Positions 1-9,492 of a DNA stretch of 61,359 nt are shown here, piece by piece. The DNA lies in assembly GCF_008271805.1 (NCBI RefSeq), contig NZ_VSRY01000100.1, positions 1 to 61,359 of the forward strand, read 5' to 3'. Each line of letters opens with the position of its first letter. Within the stretch, counting starts at the first letter, position 1. The translations under genes were made by a program, and so were the position numbers. Below the pieces are notes generated by a model. That model made no database searches and was not told the origin of the DNA. It saw only the letters and a list, made by a program, of their open reading frames with translations. This DNA is from Streptomyces sp. TRM49041 (GTDB taxonomy: Bacteria > Actinomycetota > Actinomycetes > Streptomycetales > Streptomycetaceae).

Positions 1-1314
1 CTGCTGGGACCGCCCGCCTGGGCCGGGGCGGGCGCCGCCCTCCTGGCGTTCGCCGCCGTCGTCGTCCTCGCGGTACGGGACTGGACCCGCGCCGTCGACG
101 CGTGGTGGCGGAGCACCGACGCCGACCACGCGGCCCGCGTCGTCGCCGGTATCGACCGGCTGCTGGCCGAGACCGCCGTCCACGACTGGCTGTTCGCCGA
201 CGCCCGGCACCACTGCTCGGACGGCGCCCGCGCGGCCGGTCTGCTGCTGCGCGGCCTGGCCGCGACCGCCGACATGTACGGCGAGGGCGACACCCCCGCC
301 AGGCCGTCGCCGGAAGCCCGGTCGGCTCCGGCCACGGCTACGGCCACTGCCCCGGCCGAGCCGGATGACGGCGCCGCCGAGACCTGGGACTGGGACACCT
401 GGAGCGACAGCGCGGCCGACGACGGCTGGTACGCCGCCGCCCCGGCCGCGTCCGACCCGTACCCGACCGCCCCGCCTGTGGCCCTGGAGGCCGTCGCCGA
501 GGACCTGGAAGACTGGGCCGCCGACGGCCGGGGCGACTGGACGGCCGGCACCCCGGCCGACGGCACGCCGTACGAGGCTGCCCACGGCACGGCCCACGGC
601 ACCGCCCACGGCACGGAGTACGAGACCGCCGACGAGGAGTGGCCGCCGTGGCAGCCGCCCGGCCACATCGAGGACCCGCCGTGGCTGGAGCGGGAGCGCG
701 GCGACGGCGGACCCGACCTGGTCGACACCCTCGTCGCCGACCTCGCATCCGGGACGCGTCGCATCCTCACCCCCTGCTGGGCGCGGATCGAACGCGACCC
801 GGCACGCGCGGGCCGCGCCCCGCTCGACGGGGCGATGCGCGACCTGCTGGACGAGGTGCACGGCCGCCTCCTGCGGGACGCGGCGACCTCACCGCCCCCG
901 CACGCCCCGCATCCCGTACGGCGTCCCGACGCCGCCCGGCTGACCGGTGTCGCCCCGGACCGGGTCGCCGAACTGCTCGCCCCGGGCGGCGACACCGAGC
1001 CGACGGTGCCGCTCTGCGGGCCGCAGCACCGGCGGCTGCTGTCCGCCGACCCGCTGGCCGTGCGGCACGTCCGGTTCGTGCCGGAGGCCTTCCGGCGCGG
1101 CGCGGACGAGCACGACGACCACAGGACGGCCGCCGAACCGCGCGCCGAGTACGCCAAGTACGTCAAGTACGCCGAGTATCCCGAGTTCGCGGAGGACACG
1201 GTGTGGACGCCCGCGGGCCGCCACGCCGGCGTGCTCGGCCTCGTACCGCTGCGCGGCGACGCCGTCCGCACGGTCCGCGAGGACGCACCGGGCGACGCGG
1301 GGGAGCCGTCATGA
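1..1314 (+). CDS. Membrane-anchored protein of a GTPase-type locus, 5' end outside window
   Basis: The reading frame is open from the first base of the window to a TGA at 1312-1314, so the true start lies upstream. The first roughly 25 visible residues are a hydrophobic Ala/Leu/Val membrane segment ending at RDWTR. A long acidic, Trp- and Pro-rich low-complexity region follows, with AHGT repeats near 580-615, then a more ordered C-terminal part with a Tyr-rich stretch (AKYVKYAEY). The stop overlaps the next start as ATGA, so translation is probably coupled to the pseudokinase-GTPase gene. No catalytic motif is visible. It is probably a membrane-tethered partner of the following two proteins; this role is inferred from position only. 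Confidence 0.6.
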   Translation: MLGPPAWAGAGAALLAFAAVVVLAVRDWTRAVDAWWRSTDADHAARVVAGIDRLLAETAVHDWLFADARHHCSDGARAAGLLLRGLAATADMYGEGDTPARPSPEARSAPATATATAPAEPDDGAAETWDWDTWSDSAADDGWYAAAPAASDPYPTAPPVALEAVAEDLEDWAADGRGDWTAGTPADGTPYEAAHGTAHGTAHGTEYETADEEWPPWQPPGHIEDPPWLERERGDGGPDLVDTLVADLASGTRRILTPCWARIERDPARAGRAPLDGAMRDLLDEVHGRLLRDAATSPPPHAPHPVRRPDAARLTGVAPDRVAELLAPGGDTEPTVPLCGPQHRRLLSADPLAVRHVRFVPEAFRRGADEHDDHRTAAEPRAEYAKYVKYAEYPEFAEDTVWTPAGRHAGVLGLVPLRGDAVRTVREDAPGDAGEPS

Positions 1315-3419
1315 CCTACCCCGCGCACGGCGACGACGAACTGTCGTTCCTCACCCACAAGGGCAACCTGGTGCGCTTCGCCGCCCGGTTCGGCCCCGAC
1401 CGCGACGCGCCGGGACGCCCCGGCCGGCTCGCCCGCACCGCCACACTCGGCCTCGACTGGACCGTCCTCCAGTACCGCATCGCCCCGGGCGACCCGCAGG
1501 CGCACAGCGCCCTGGAGCGGGAGGCCGCGGCGGCCGTCGCGCTGGAACGCCGCTACGGGCACGAGCGGTTCGGCGAGGTCTTCACCCGGATCGTCGGCTA
1601 CGACCTGGAGGCGCCCGAGCCGTTCATCCTCTACCGGATCTCCGACGGCGAGCCCCTCGCCGCGCACTCCGGCGCCCTCGGCGTCGAGGACCAGCAGCAG
1701 GTCGCAGCCCAGCTCACCCTGGCCGTACGGCTCCTGGAGGCGGCCGGGCTCGTGCACCGCGCCATCGGCCCGGACACCGTCCGCTGGGACGGCAGGCACG
1801 TACGCCTCGCCGAGCCGTACGCGGCGCTGCGGGCCGGTGAGCCGCGCGAGGGGTTCGGCGTGGCCCCGTGGGCGTCGCCCGAGCAGCGTGAGGGCACCGG
1901 GGACGCCGACCCGCGCGACGACCTGTGGTCGGTCGCCCAGCTCATGTACTCCCTGCTCGCCGGCCGCCCCGACCGGGGCATGGGCCCGCCCGCGGACCTG
2001 GCCGACTTCCGCGGCCTCGCGGCGCTCGCCGACAGCGGCGCCTTCGCCCCGCGGGCCGCCGGGCGCCCGGCCCCCACCGAGCTGATGCGCCTGCTGAACG
2101 TCACCGACCCGCTCGCCGTGTCCGTCCGCGGCCCCGACCCGCTGAGCCGCGGCCGCGCCGACTACGACGCGCAGCTGGCCCGCAAACGCGCCCAGCTCGG
2201 CCTCGACCGGCCGGTGCACCCGCGGCCCCAGGAATATATGCCGGCCGCCCGCTCCCGGTGGTTCAACCGCCGTACGCCGGCCCGCCCTTCCGCACCGCCC
2301 GCCTCACCCGTCCCACCCGCACGCGCGGCGTCGCTGCCGCCGGGGCCGGAGGCGGCCACGGCGGAACGCCTCTGCCCCCACTGCCTGCTGCCCGTCGCGT
2401 ACGACCCGACGCGGCTCGTGACCATCGACCCCAAGGGCGACCGCATCCCCCTCGACCTGAGCCGCGAACACCGGCCGGCGCACCTCCACGACGCACTGCG
2501 CACGGCCTTCCAGCTGTGCCCGTACGCCGACGAGGACAATCTGCACGAGCTGCCCGTCCCCTACCTCCTCAACGGCAGGCCGCTGTCCATCGCCCTCGTC
2601 GGCAGCTCCGGCGTGGGCAAGACCCATCTCCTCGCCGCGATGCTCGGCGAGGTCGAGCAGGGCGGCCTCGAACCGTACGGGCTCAAGTGCCTGCCGCTGA
2701 ACCCGGACACCCACCGCACGTTCCTGCGCGAGCGGGTGCAGAGCCTCCAGCAGGGCAGGGAACTCGGCAGGACCGGGCAGCAGACGTTCGCCCGGTTCGC
2801 CGACGGGCTGCTCGTCACCGGCCGCGGCGCCACCCGGCCCGTCGTCTTCTTCGACCTGGCGGGCGAGGACCTGGCCCACGACGGGGACGTGACCAGGTTC
2901 CTGATGGGCGTCGACGCGTTCATCTTCGTCCTGGACCCGCTGCGGGCGCTGCGGCTGGCCTCTCTGGACCCGGTGCGCGCGCTGAACGGGCTGCGGCGGC
3001 GGGACCTGGGCGACGAGGCGTTCACGACCGTCCTCAACCGGATCCCGCGCAACGGCGGCCCCTACATCGCCGCACCGGCCGCGGTCGCCGTCAACAAGAG
3101 CGACCTCGTACGGGTGGAACCGGCCGTCGACCAGTGGCTCGGCCGCGCCCTGCCCCCGGCGTACCGGGCCGACGAGGTGCACGACGAGAGCCGGGACGTC
3201 CACGCGTTCGTGGCCCGGCACGCGACGCCCGCGTGGCTCAGGCCCTTCGACGACTGCGCCCGCTGCACGCTGCACTTCGTCGCGGCGACCGGCGGGCAGG
3301 CGCGGGACGACCGGTTCCCGCACGGCGTGCGGCCCCGCAGGGTGCTGGCGCCACTGCTGTCGATCTTCGCGATGTGCGGGCTCCTGCCCGGAGTGGACCA
3401 CGGAGAGGTAGGGATCTGA
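1311..3419 (+). CDS. Pseudokinase fused to TRAFAC-type (double-GTPase family) P-loop GTPase
   Basis: The protein has 702 residues. Residues about 20-270 resemble a protein-kinase fold (SPEQ and DDLWSVAQL motifs) but the catalytic HRD is HRA (149-151) and no DFG is seen, so this part is probably a pseudokinase. A Pro-rich linker and a CPHC motif lead to a GTPase domain with Walker A GSSGVGKT (431-438), DLAGED near 515 and the guanine-specificity motif NKSD (595-598). The start is the ATG overlapping the previous stop, which gives a complete kinase N-lobe. Such GTPases are known in predicted NTP-dependent conflict systems of multicellular bacteria, usually beside a GAP1 protein, as here. The biological role is inferred. 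Confidence 0.72.
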   Translation: MTYPAHGDDELSFLTHKGNLVRFAARFGPDRDAPGRPGRLARTATLGLDWTVLQYRIAPGDPQAHSALEREAAAAVALERRYGHERFGEVFTRIVGYDLEAPEPFILYRISDGEPLAAHSGALGVEDQQQVAAQLTLAVRLLEAAGLVHRAIGPDTVRWDGRHVRLAEPYAALRAGEPREGFGVAPWASPEQREGTGDADPRDDLWSVAQLMYSLLAGRPDRGMGPPADLADFRGLAALADSGAFAPRAAGRPAPTELMRLLNVTDPLAVSVRGPDPLSRGRADYDAQLARKRAQLGLDRPVHPRPQEYMPAARSRWFNRRTPARPSAPPASPVPPARAASLPPGPEAATAERLCPHCLLPVAYDPTRLVTIDPKGDRIPLDLSREHRPAHLHDALRTAFQLCPYADEDNLHELPVPYLLNGRPLSIALVGSSGVGKTHLLAAMLGEVEQGGLEPYGLKCLPLNPDTHRTFLRERVQSLQQGRELGRTGQQTFARFADGLLVTGRGATRPVVFFDLAGEDLAHDGDVTRFLMGVDAFIFVLDPLRALRLASLDPVRALNGLRRRDLGDEAFTTVLNRIPRNGGPYIAAPAAVAVNKSDLVRVEPAVDQWLGRALPPAYRADEVHDESRDVHAFVARHATPAWLRPFDDCARCTLHFVAATGGQARDDRFPHGVRPRRVLAPLLSIFAMCGLLPGVDHGEVGI

Positions 3420-6124
3420 TGTCCCCTCAGGCCAGGCTGGTGGACCAGATCGTCTTCCGCTGGGACACCGACAATCTCTCGGGCACCACCGGCTTCGGTC
3501 CGGTCGCCTGCTCGTGCCCCCCGGAGCGGGCCGACGCCGTGTTCCGCAGGACGGGCGCGCTCCTCCGGGCCACCGGTGAGGCGACCGCGCCGGCCCTGCT
3601 GCGCCTGGAGAGCGGCGACACGGTGATGCTCGTGCACCGGGCGCCGTGGCGCGACGCGGGCGTGCGTGCGAGCACGGTCTGTCATGCCCTGATGGGCCCG
3701 TCGGCCGTGCTCGACCCCGCGACCTGCCTGGGCCTGCACACCTGGTCCTGGGACGGCGGCGGGCTGCCGCTCGCGGAGGTACGGGGCACCCTGCCGAAGG
3801 TCGACGAGGCCGCGCTGCTGCCCGCGGCCGACGACGGGCAGCGGCTCCTGACCGGTGGGCTCGCGCAGGTGCGCCGCGAACTGACCGGCGCGGTCGCGGA
3901 GTTCCTGCGCGACCCGAAGGCGGGGTTCACGCTGCTCGACCCGTCGGGCACGGCCGCCTGCCGGGTGTTGTGGGGCCTGCACGGCATCTTCGGCGGCCAG
4001 GTCGGCCGGCGGTGGACTTTCGCCACGCACGACACCGCCGAGACCGAGCAGCTGCGTTTCGTGTTCGTCAGCCGCTGGACCGGTGAGGCGTCCGGGCACA
4101 GCGCCCGGCGCCGTACGGACCCCGCCGAGCGGTGCGGCGACCGCGCCGAGGCCGTCGCGGACCGGCTGGTCCGCCACCAGCTGCGGGAGGAGTACGAGGT
4201 GGGGGCGGCCCTCCAGCGCGTGGCGGCCCGGCACCGCGCGAGTCGGGGCGGCCCGATGTCGCTGCTGGCCCTGGCGGAGGCGGCGCTGTCGGCCCTCGGG
4301 CCGCCGGACCAGGACGCCGCCCCGCCTCCGCTACCGCCCAGCCCGCCCTCCCCTCGGCCCCGGCCACGGCCTCCGGTCCCGGTGGCCGCCCCGGAGTGGC
4401 CCGCACCGTCGGAGGACCGGGACCGGCCGCGGATGCCCAGATGGCTGGGCGGCGCCGGCCCCGGGCCGCGCCGCAGGCCCGGGCGCGGGGACCTGCTGGC
4501 GGCCGTCCAGGACCCGTTCGGGGCGCACGCGGGCGAGGCGGTGTCCGCCGCCCCGGACGACGAACTGCTGGGGGCTCTGGGCATGGGCGCCGGATACGAG
4601 GCGCTCACGCTGCTGATGACCGAGGTGGCCGAGCGGTGGCCCTCCTGGGGCCGTGAACAGCGCACGGCGCTGGGCGCCGTACTGCTGGACCAGGAGCTGT
4701 ACGTCACCGACCGGGCGGGTCACGGCCACCCCGGCGACGACGTGCGCGCCGCGAACGCCGCGTCGGTCTACCGCTGGGCGGTACGCCCGGTGCTGGACGA
4801 CCCGGAGCTGGCCGCCCGTGTGACGTATCTGCTTCCTCGTCTGGTCACGGCCCCGCACCGCGCTGCCCGTGCCGCCGTCCGCCAGATCACCGACAGTCCC
4901 GCCCCCGGCCTCCCGGAAGCCACCTGGCAGGCTCTCCTCAAGGCCACCCGGGCCCGCCGCGGCGCCCATTCCCGCGATCGCGGGCCCCGCTCCGACGACG
5001 CCCCGGACAGCCGCCCCGCGCCCCCGCCACAGCAGACGTACGAGGGGGAGGGCCGACCGCGCTCCGGCCCTCCGAACGCCGCCCCGCCGGGCGCGCCCGG
5101 AGGGCCGGGGGACGCCCGCCGTCCGGACCGCTCCTGGGACGGACACCCCTCAGGCCCCACGACCGGCCTCGACGGTGGCCGGGCCCCCGACCCGCAGTCA
5201 CCCCGGACGGCGCCCCGGACGCCGCCCCGGGGCGGTACCTGGGACGGCCCTGCCCAGAGCGCCGGTGGCGGCGCCGCCCGCACCGGGGACGACCGTCCCC
5301 CGCCCGGGCCGGGCGGGGGACGGGGCAGCCCGCACGTGGACCGGCTGGGTGGCCCCGGTTGGCAGGGTGCCGCCGAGCGCCGGACGCCCTCGGAGGGTTC
5401 GCGGGACGGCCGCCCACCGGATTCAGGGCATGGGCGGGGTGACCCCGGCGGGGCGGGGGACGGCCGTTCCCGGGGCGCTGGACCGGCCGTCTCCGGAGCA
5501 GGGCCCGACGGCGTCGTCCCGGCGGTGGACGGCCCGTCCGCGCTCCGGTCGGGCGTCCGCCAGGGCCCGTCGGACATGGACCAGCGCGGTGGCGACCAGC
5601 CGATGTCGCCGGACCGTTCGCCAGGCGGGTCGCGGGGTGCCGACCCGCCTGACGGACCCGGCCGCTCGTGGGACGGCGAGCCCGCGCCCAAGGCCGGTGG
5701 CCGGCACCGGATGGCGGCCACCGACGCGTCCGGCGAACCACGGCGCCAAGGGGACCCCGACCGGTCGGCGGACCCGCGCCGCCCCCGCGACGAGCCCGGG
5801 CCCGGGCGGCCGCCCCGGCAGCCGGACGAGCGGCCCGGAGGAGCCCTCGGGCAGCCGCCCCGGCCCGGCACCGAGCCCCGGACCGCCGTCCCGCCCCCCG
5901 TCCCGCCCGCCGGCCACCGGCCCACCGGGCACCGGCCGCCCGGCCGGGCCACCCCCCGCCCGCCGGGTGAGGCCCCCCGCCCGGAGGGTGCCGACCCGCC
6001 CGGCAGGGCGGCGGCGCGCTCACGGGCAGCCGACGACATCAGGCCGTACATCGTCATGGGCGTCCTTGTCGGCATCATCGTCGCCCTGCTCGTCACCGTC
6101 CTCGTGCTGCTGCTGGGGTCCTAG
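3419..6124 (+). CDS. GTPase-associated protein 1 (GAP1)-like protein with C-terminal membrane anchor
   Basis: A 901-residue protein starting at an ATG that overlaps the upstream TGA by one base. The N-terminal half is globular and begins with VDQIVFRWD, resembling the GAP1 N-terminal domain partnered with TRAFAC GTPases. A second globular part lies near residues 370-520. Residues about 525-870 are a low-complexity Pro/Gly/Arg/Asp-rich spacer, and the protein ends in a strong membrane helix ([20 protein letters not shown]). It therefore probably tethers the GTPase to the membrane. Three overlapping genes imply one transcript. The GAP1 assignment rests on similarity recognised by eye and on the neighbouring GTPase. 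Confidence 0.65.
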   Translation: MSPQARLVDQIVFRWDTDNLSGTTGFGPVACSCPPERADAVFRRTGALLRATGEATAPALLRLESGDTVMLVHRAPWRDAGVRASTVCHALMGPSAVLDPATCLGLHTWSWDGGGLPLAEVRGTLPKVDEAALLPAADDGQRLLTGGLAQVRRELTGAVAEFLRDPKAGFTLLDPSGTAACRVLWGLHGIFGGQVGRRWTFATHDTAETEQLRFVFVSRWTGEASGHSARRRTDPAERCGDRAEAVADRLVRHQLREEYEVGAALQRVAARHRASRGGPMSLLALAEAALSALGPPDQDAAPPPLPPSPPSPRPRPRPPVPVAAPEWPAPSEDRDRPRMPRWLGGAGPGPRRRPGRGDLLAAVQDPFGAHAGEAVSAAPDDELLGALGMGAGYEALTLLMTEVAERWPSWGREQRTALGAVLLDQELYVTDRAGHGHPGDDVRAANAASVYRWAVRPVLDDPELAARVTYLLPRLVTAPHRAARAAVRQITDSPAPGLPEATWQALLKATRARRGAHSRDRGPRSDDAPDSRPAPPPQQTYEGEGRPRSGPPNAAPPGAPGGPGDARRPDRSWDGHPSGPTTGLDGGRAPDPQSPRTAPRTPPRGGTWDGPAQSAGGGAARTGDDRPPPGPGGGRGSPHVDRLGGPGWQGAAERRTPSEGSRDGRPPDSGHGRGDPGGAGDGRSRGAGPAVSGAGPDGVVPAVDGPSALRSGVRQGPSDMDQRGGDQPMSPDRSPGGSRGADPPDGPGRSWDGEPAPKAGGRHRMAATDASGEPRRQGDPDRSADPRRPRDEPGPGRPPRQPDERPGGALGQPPRPGTEPRTAVPPPVPPAGHRPTGHRPPGRATPRPPGEAPRPEGADPPGRAAARSRAADDIRPYIVMGVLVGIIVALLVTVLVLLLGS

Positions 6125-6174
6125 AAAGTGACCATGACGGTGCGTCGGGCGCTCGGCTCGGCCAGGATGGGGGA

Positions 6175-7407
6175 ATGGGATTCCATGTCGATTCCGAGAC
6201 CGGGCGGCTGCGCCGCGTCATCCTGCACCGCCCCGACCTGGAGCTGAAGCGCCTCACCCCGACCAACAAGGAGGAGCTGCTCTTCGACGACGTCCTCTGG
6301 GTACGCCGCGCCCGCCAGGAGCACGACGGCTTCGCCGACGTCCTCAACGACCGCGGTGTCGAGGTGTACCTCTTCGGCGACCTGCTGCGCGAGGCACTCG
6401 ACCTGCCATCCGCGCGCAAGCTCGTCCTCGACCGGGTCTTCGACGAGAAGGAGTACGGCCCCCTCGCCACGGACCACCTCCGCTCCGTCTTCGAGGCGAT
6501 GGACACCCCCGGCCTCGTGGAGGCCCTGGTCGGTGGCGTCACCAAGCGGGAGTACCTGGCCGGCCACCCCGAGCCGACCTCGGTCCGCTTCCACGTCATG
6601 GACCTGGACGACTTCCTTCTCCCGCCCCTCCCGAACCACCTCTTCACCCGCGACACCTCCACCTGGATCTACGACGGCGTGTCGATCAACGCCATGCGCT
6701 GGCCCGCGCGTCAGCGTGAGACGGTCCACTTCGAGGCGATCTACAAGCACCACCCGCTCTTCACGGGCCCCGAGGCCGGCGCCTTCCACCACTGGTCGGA
6801 GGGTCTGGAGGACTACCCGTCCACCATCGAGGGCGGCGACGTCCTGGTCCTCGGCAACGGCGCGGTGCTCATCGGTATGAGCGAGCGCACGACCCCGCAG
6901 GCCGTCGAGATGCTCGCGCGCGGGCTGTTCGCCGCCGGCTCGGCGCACACCATCATCGCCCTGGACATGCCGAAGAGCCGGGCGCTGATGCACCTGGACA
7001 CGGTCATGACGATGGTCGCGGGCGACACGTTCACCAAGTACGCGGGCCTCGGCATGCTCCGCTCGTACACGATCGAACCCGGCGAGCGCGGCCAGGTCCT
7101 GAAGGTCACCGATCATCCGCCGGAGCACATGCACCGCGCCATAGCGGAGGCGCTGGGGCTGCCCTCCATCCGCGTGCTGACGGCCATCCAGGACGTGCAC
7201 GCGGCGGAGCGCGAGCAGTGGGACGACGGCTGCAACGTCCTCGCGGTCGAGCCCGGTGTCGTCATCGCGTACGAGCGCAACGTCACCACCAACACCCATC
7301 TGCGCCGAGAGGGCATCGAGGTGATCGAGATCCCCGGCAGCGAACTGGGCCGGGGCCGCGGCGGCCCGCGCTGCATGAGCTGTCCCATCGAACGGGACGG
7401 GGTCTGA
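6175..7407 (+). CDS. arcA: Arginine deiminase
   Basis: This cytoplasmic enzyme of the guanidino-group-modifying superfamily hydrolyses L-arginine to citrulline and ammonia. At 410 residues it has the usual length. Visible family motifs are [33 protein letters not shown] with the active-site His near 273, and the C-terminal GGPRCMSCP with nucleophile Cys400. The start at 6175 follows a GGGGGA stretch closely. The next gene is ornithine carbamoyltransferase, so the pair can interconvert arginine, citrulline and ornithine. No carbamate kinase gene is present here, so ATP-yielding arginine fermentation cannot be inferred from this window. Confidence 0.95.
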   Translation: MGFHVDSETGRLRRVILHRPDLELKRLTPTNKEELLFDDVLWVRRARQEHDGFADVLNDRGVEVYLFGDLLREALDLPSARKLVLDRVFDEKEYGPLATDHLRSVFEAMDTPGLVEALVGGVTKREYLAGHPEPTSVRFHVMDLDDFLLPPLPNHLFTRDTSTWIYDGVSINAMRWPARQRETVHFEAIYKHHPLFTGPEAGAFHHWSEGLEDYPSTIEGGDVLVLGNGAVLIGMSERTTPQAVEMLARGLFAAGSAHTIIALDMPKSRALMHLDTVMTMVAGDTFTKYAGLGMLRSYTIEPGERGQVLKVTDHPPEHMHRAIAEALGLPSIRVLTAIQDVHAAEREQWDDGCNVLAVEPGVVIAYERNVTTNTHLRREGIEVIEIPGSELGRGRGGPRCMSCPIERDGV

Positions 7408-7543
7408 CGAGCGACGCGAGCCGAGGAGCCGACGCGCCGCCGAACTGCCGAGCTGCCCGGGACGGGGCACCACCAGTCTGTATAAGAATGCCTAATGTCG
7501 TATAGACTTCCATAGCCCCGTCCGCAGACCCCAGGAGCCCCCC
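7408..7543 (+). promoter_or_regulatory. arcA-argF intergenic region with AT-rich control element
   Basis: The centre of this 136-bp gap (7478-7512) is unusually AT-rich for the genome and contains a direct repeat, GTATAAGA at 7480 and GTATAGAC at 7500, 20 bp apart. It probably holds a promoter and regulator site for the downstream carbamoyltransferase gene. It does not match the ARG-box patterns I know well enough to name ArgR. Confidence 0.4.
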
Positions 7544-8563
7544 ATGGCCACCGACCTCACCGGCCGCCACTTCCTCAAGGAGCTGGACTTCACCGCCGAA
7601 GAGTTCCGCGGCCTCGTCGACCTGGCCGCGGAGCTCAAGGCGGCCAAGAAGGCGGGTGCCGAGGTCCGGCGGCTGCGCGGCAGGAACATCGCGCTCATCT
7701 TCGAGAAGACCTCCACCCGCACCCGCTGCGCCTTCGAGGTCGCCGCCGCCGACCAGGGCGCCTCCACCACGTACCTCGACCCGAGCGGCTCCCAGATCGG
7801 CCACAAGGAGTCCGTCAAGGACACCGCGCGCGTCCTCGGTCGCATGTTCGACGCCATCGAGTACCGCGGCGACAGTCAGCCGGCCGTGGAGGAGCTCGCG
7901 GCACACGCCGGCGTCCCCGTCTACAACGGGCTGACCGACGACTGGCATCCCACGCAGATGCTCGCCGACGTGCTCACGGTCACCGAGCACACCGACAAGC
8001 CCCTCGACCGGGTCGCCTTCGCCTACCTGGGTGACGCCCGCTACAACATGGGCAACTCCTACCTCGTCACCGGCGCCCTCCTGGGCATGGACATCCGGGT
8101 CGTCGCCCCCAAGGCGTACTGGCCCGACGAGGGCGTTCTCGCCCAGGCCCGGAAAGCCGCCGAGGCGAGCGGCGCCCGCGTCACGCTCACCGAGGACGTC
8201 GCCGAGGGCGTCCAGGGAGCCGACTTCGTGGCCACCGACGTGTGGGTCTCCATGGGTGAGTCCAAGGAGGTGTGGGCCGAGCGGATCGCCGCTCTCGCCC
8301 CGTACGCGGTCACCATGGACGTCCTCCGTGCGACCGGAAACCCGCAGGTCAAGTTTCTGCACTGCCTGCCCGCCTTCCACGACCTGGGCACGGCCGTCGG
8401 CCGCGAGGTCCACGAGCGGTACGGCCTGGCCGAGCTGGAGGTGACCGACGAGGTCTTCGAGTCCGCGCACTCCGTCGTCTTCGACCAGGCCGAGAACCGG
8501 CTGCACACCATCAAGGCCGTCATGGTGGCGACACTCGCGGGGCCGGATATCGCGCAGTCGTGA
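7544..8563 (+). CDS. argF: Ornithine carbamoyltransferase
   Basis: Transfers the carbamoyl group from carbamoyl phosphate to ornithine, giving citrulline. The 339-residue length is normal. The carbamoyl-phosphate site STRTR is at 57-61, followed by [11 protein letters not shown], a [10 protein letters not shown] segment and the ornithine-loop motif HCLP at 273-276. ATG 7544 is preceded by AGGAG. Being beside arginine deiminase it might serve catabolism (arcB) rather than biosynthesis; no argininosuccinate genes are nearby, and sequence alone does not decide. Its stop lies inside the operator-like element that precedes the aromatic-acid operon. Confidence 0.93.
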   Translation: MATDLTGRHFLKELDFTAEEFRGLVDLAAELKAAKKAGAEVRRLRGRNIALIFEKTSTRTRCAFEVAAADQGASTTYLDPSGSQIGHKESVKDTARVLGRMFDAIEYRGDSQPAVEELAAHAGVPVYNGLTDDWHPTQMLADVLTVTEHTDKPLDRVAFAYLGDARYNMGNSYLVTGALLGMDIRVVAPKAYWPDEGVLAQARKAAEASGARVTLTEDVAEGVQGADFVATDVWVSMGESKEVWAERIAALAPYAVTMDVLRATGNPQVKFLHCLPAFHDLGTAVGREVHERYGLAELEVTDEVFESAHSVVFDQAENRLHTIKAVMVATLAGPDIAQS

Positions 8564-8589
8564 CGACAGTCACGCAGGAGTGATAGCGT
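8560..8589 (+). promoter_or_regulatory. Promoter/operator of the aromatic-acid operon
   Basis: GTGAC-GACA-GTCAC at 8560-8573 is a perfect inverted repeat with 5-bp arms. A -10-like TAGCGT follows at 8584-8589, 18 bp after a -35-like GTGACG. The same GTGACGACAGTCA block and a GATAG at identical spacing recur at 14362-14388 in the divergent promoter of the same pathway. A PaaX-family regulator is encoded between the two, so this is a candidate PaaX site. Confidence 0.5.
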
Positions 8590-8662
8590 CGACAGGGAGA
8601 GAGGCAGAGAAGCAGAGAAGCGGCAAGCAGCACGACGACGACGTCGAGGGAGGCCGCACCGC

Positions 8663-9490
8663 ATGAGCCCGTTCACCGGTTCCGTGCCCCGCACCGAGGA
8701 GTGGCGGCATCTGAGGCTGACGGTCGACGACGGTGTCGCCACCGTCACCCTCGACCGCCCCGCGAAGCTCAACGCACTCACCTTCGGCGCCTACGCCGAC
8801 CTCCGCGACCTCCTCGCCCAGCTGTCCCGCGACCGCTCTGTCCGGGCCCTCGTCCTCGGCGGCGAGGGCCGGGGCTTCTGCTCGGGCGGCGACGTCGACG
8901 ACATCATCGGCGCCACCCTCGCCATGGACACCGCGCAGCTTCTCGACTTCAACCGGATGACCGGCCAGGTCGTCCGGGCGGTGCGCGAGTGCCCCTTCCC
9001 CGTGATCGCCGCGGTGCACGGTGTCGCCGCGGGCGCCGGGGCGGTGCTGGCACTCGCCGCGGACTTCCGGATCGCCGACCCGTCCGCCCGTTTCGCGTTC
9101 CTCTTCACCAAGGTGGGCCTGTCCGGCGGCGACATGGGCGCCGCCTACCTCCTCCCCCGCGTCGTCGGGCTCGGCCACGCCACCCGGCTCCTCATGCTCG
9201 GCGAACCGGTCCGCGCGCCCGAGGCCGAACGGATCGGCCTGATCAGCGAACTCACCGACGAGGGCCGGGCCGGCACCCGCGCCGCCGAGCTGGCCCGCCG
9301 TCTCGCCGACGGTCCGGCCCTCGCGTACGCGCAGACGAAGGCGCTGCTCACCGCCGAGCTCGACATGCCCCTCGCGGCGTCCGTCGAACTCGACGCGGCC
9401 ACGCAGGCCCTCCTGATGAACGGCGACGACTACGCCGAGTTCCACGCCGCGTTCACCGAGAAGCGGCCCCCCAAGTGGCGGGGGCGGTGA
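8663..9490 (+). CDS. Enoyl-CoA hydratase/isomerase family protein
   Basis: A 275-residue crotonase-fold protein. It carries the CoA-binding/oxyanion block ending in GRGFCSGGDVDD and a second oxyanion block around HGVAAGAGAVLALAADFRIA. Crotonases hydrate or isomerise enoyl-CoA thioesters. It is the first gene of an operon whose next member, an aryl-CoA monooxygenase/reductase, overlaps or abuts its stop. It therefore probably acts on the dearomatised CoA intermediate. The KRPPKW-type C-terminus is common among homologues of aromatic degradation clusters. The exact substrate is inferred from context. Confidence 0.88.
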   Translation: MSPFTGSVPRTEEWRHLRLTVDDGVATVTLDRPAKLNALTFGAYADLRDLLAQLSRDRSVRALVLGGEGRGFCSGGDVDDIIGATLAMDTAQLLDFNRMTGQVVRAVRECPFPVIAAVHGVAAGAGAVLALAADFRIADPSARFAFLFTKVGLSGGDMGAAYLLPRVVGLGHATRLLMLGEPVRAPEAERIGLISELTDEGRAGTRAAELARRLADGPALAYAQTKALLTAELDMPLAASVELDAATQALLMNGDDYAEFHAAFTEKRPPKWRGR

Positions 9491-9492
9491 CC

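Noticed and set aside
338..6131. Long open frames on both strands across 0.3-6.1 kb
   Set aside because: They are Arg/Pro/Gly-rich products of frames shadowing the three real genes; no domain motif and wrong third-position composition.
7478..7512. ARG box for ArgR
   Set aside because: AT-rich with a direct repeat, but the half-sites do not match a pattern I can defend; left as an unspecified control element.
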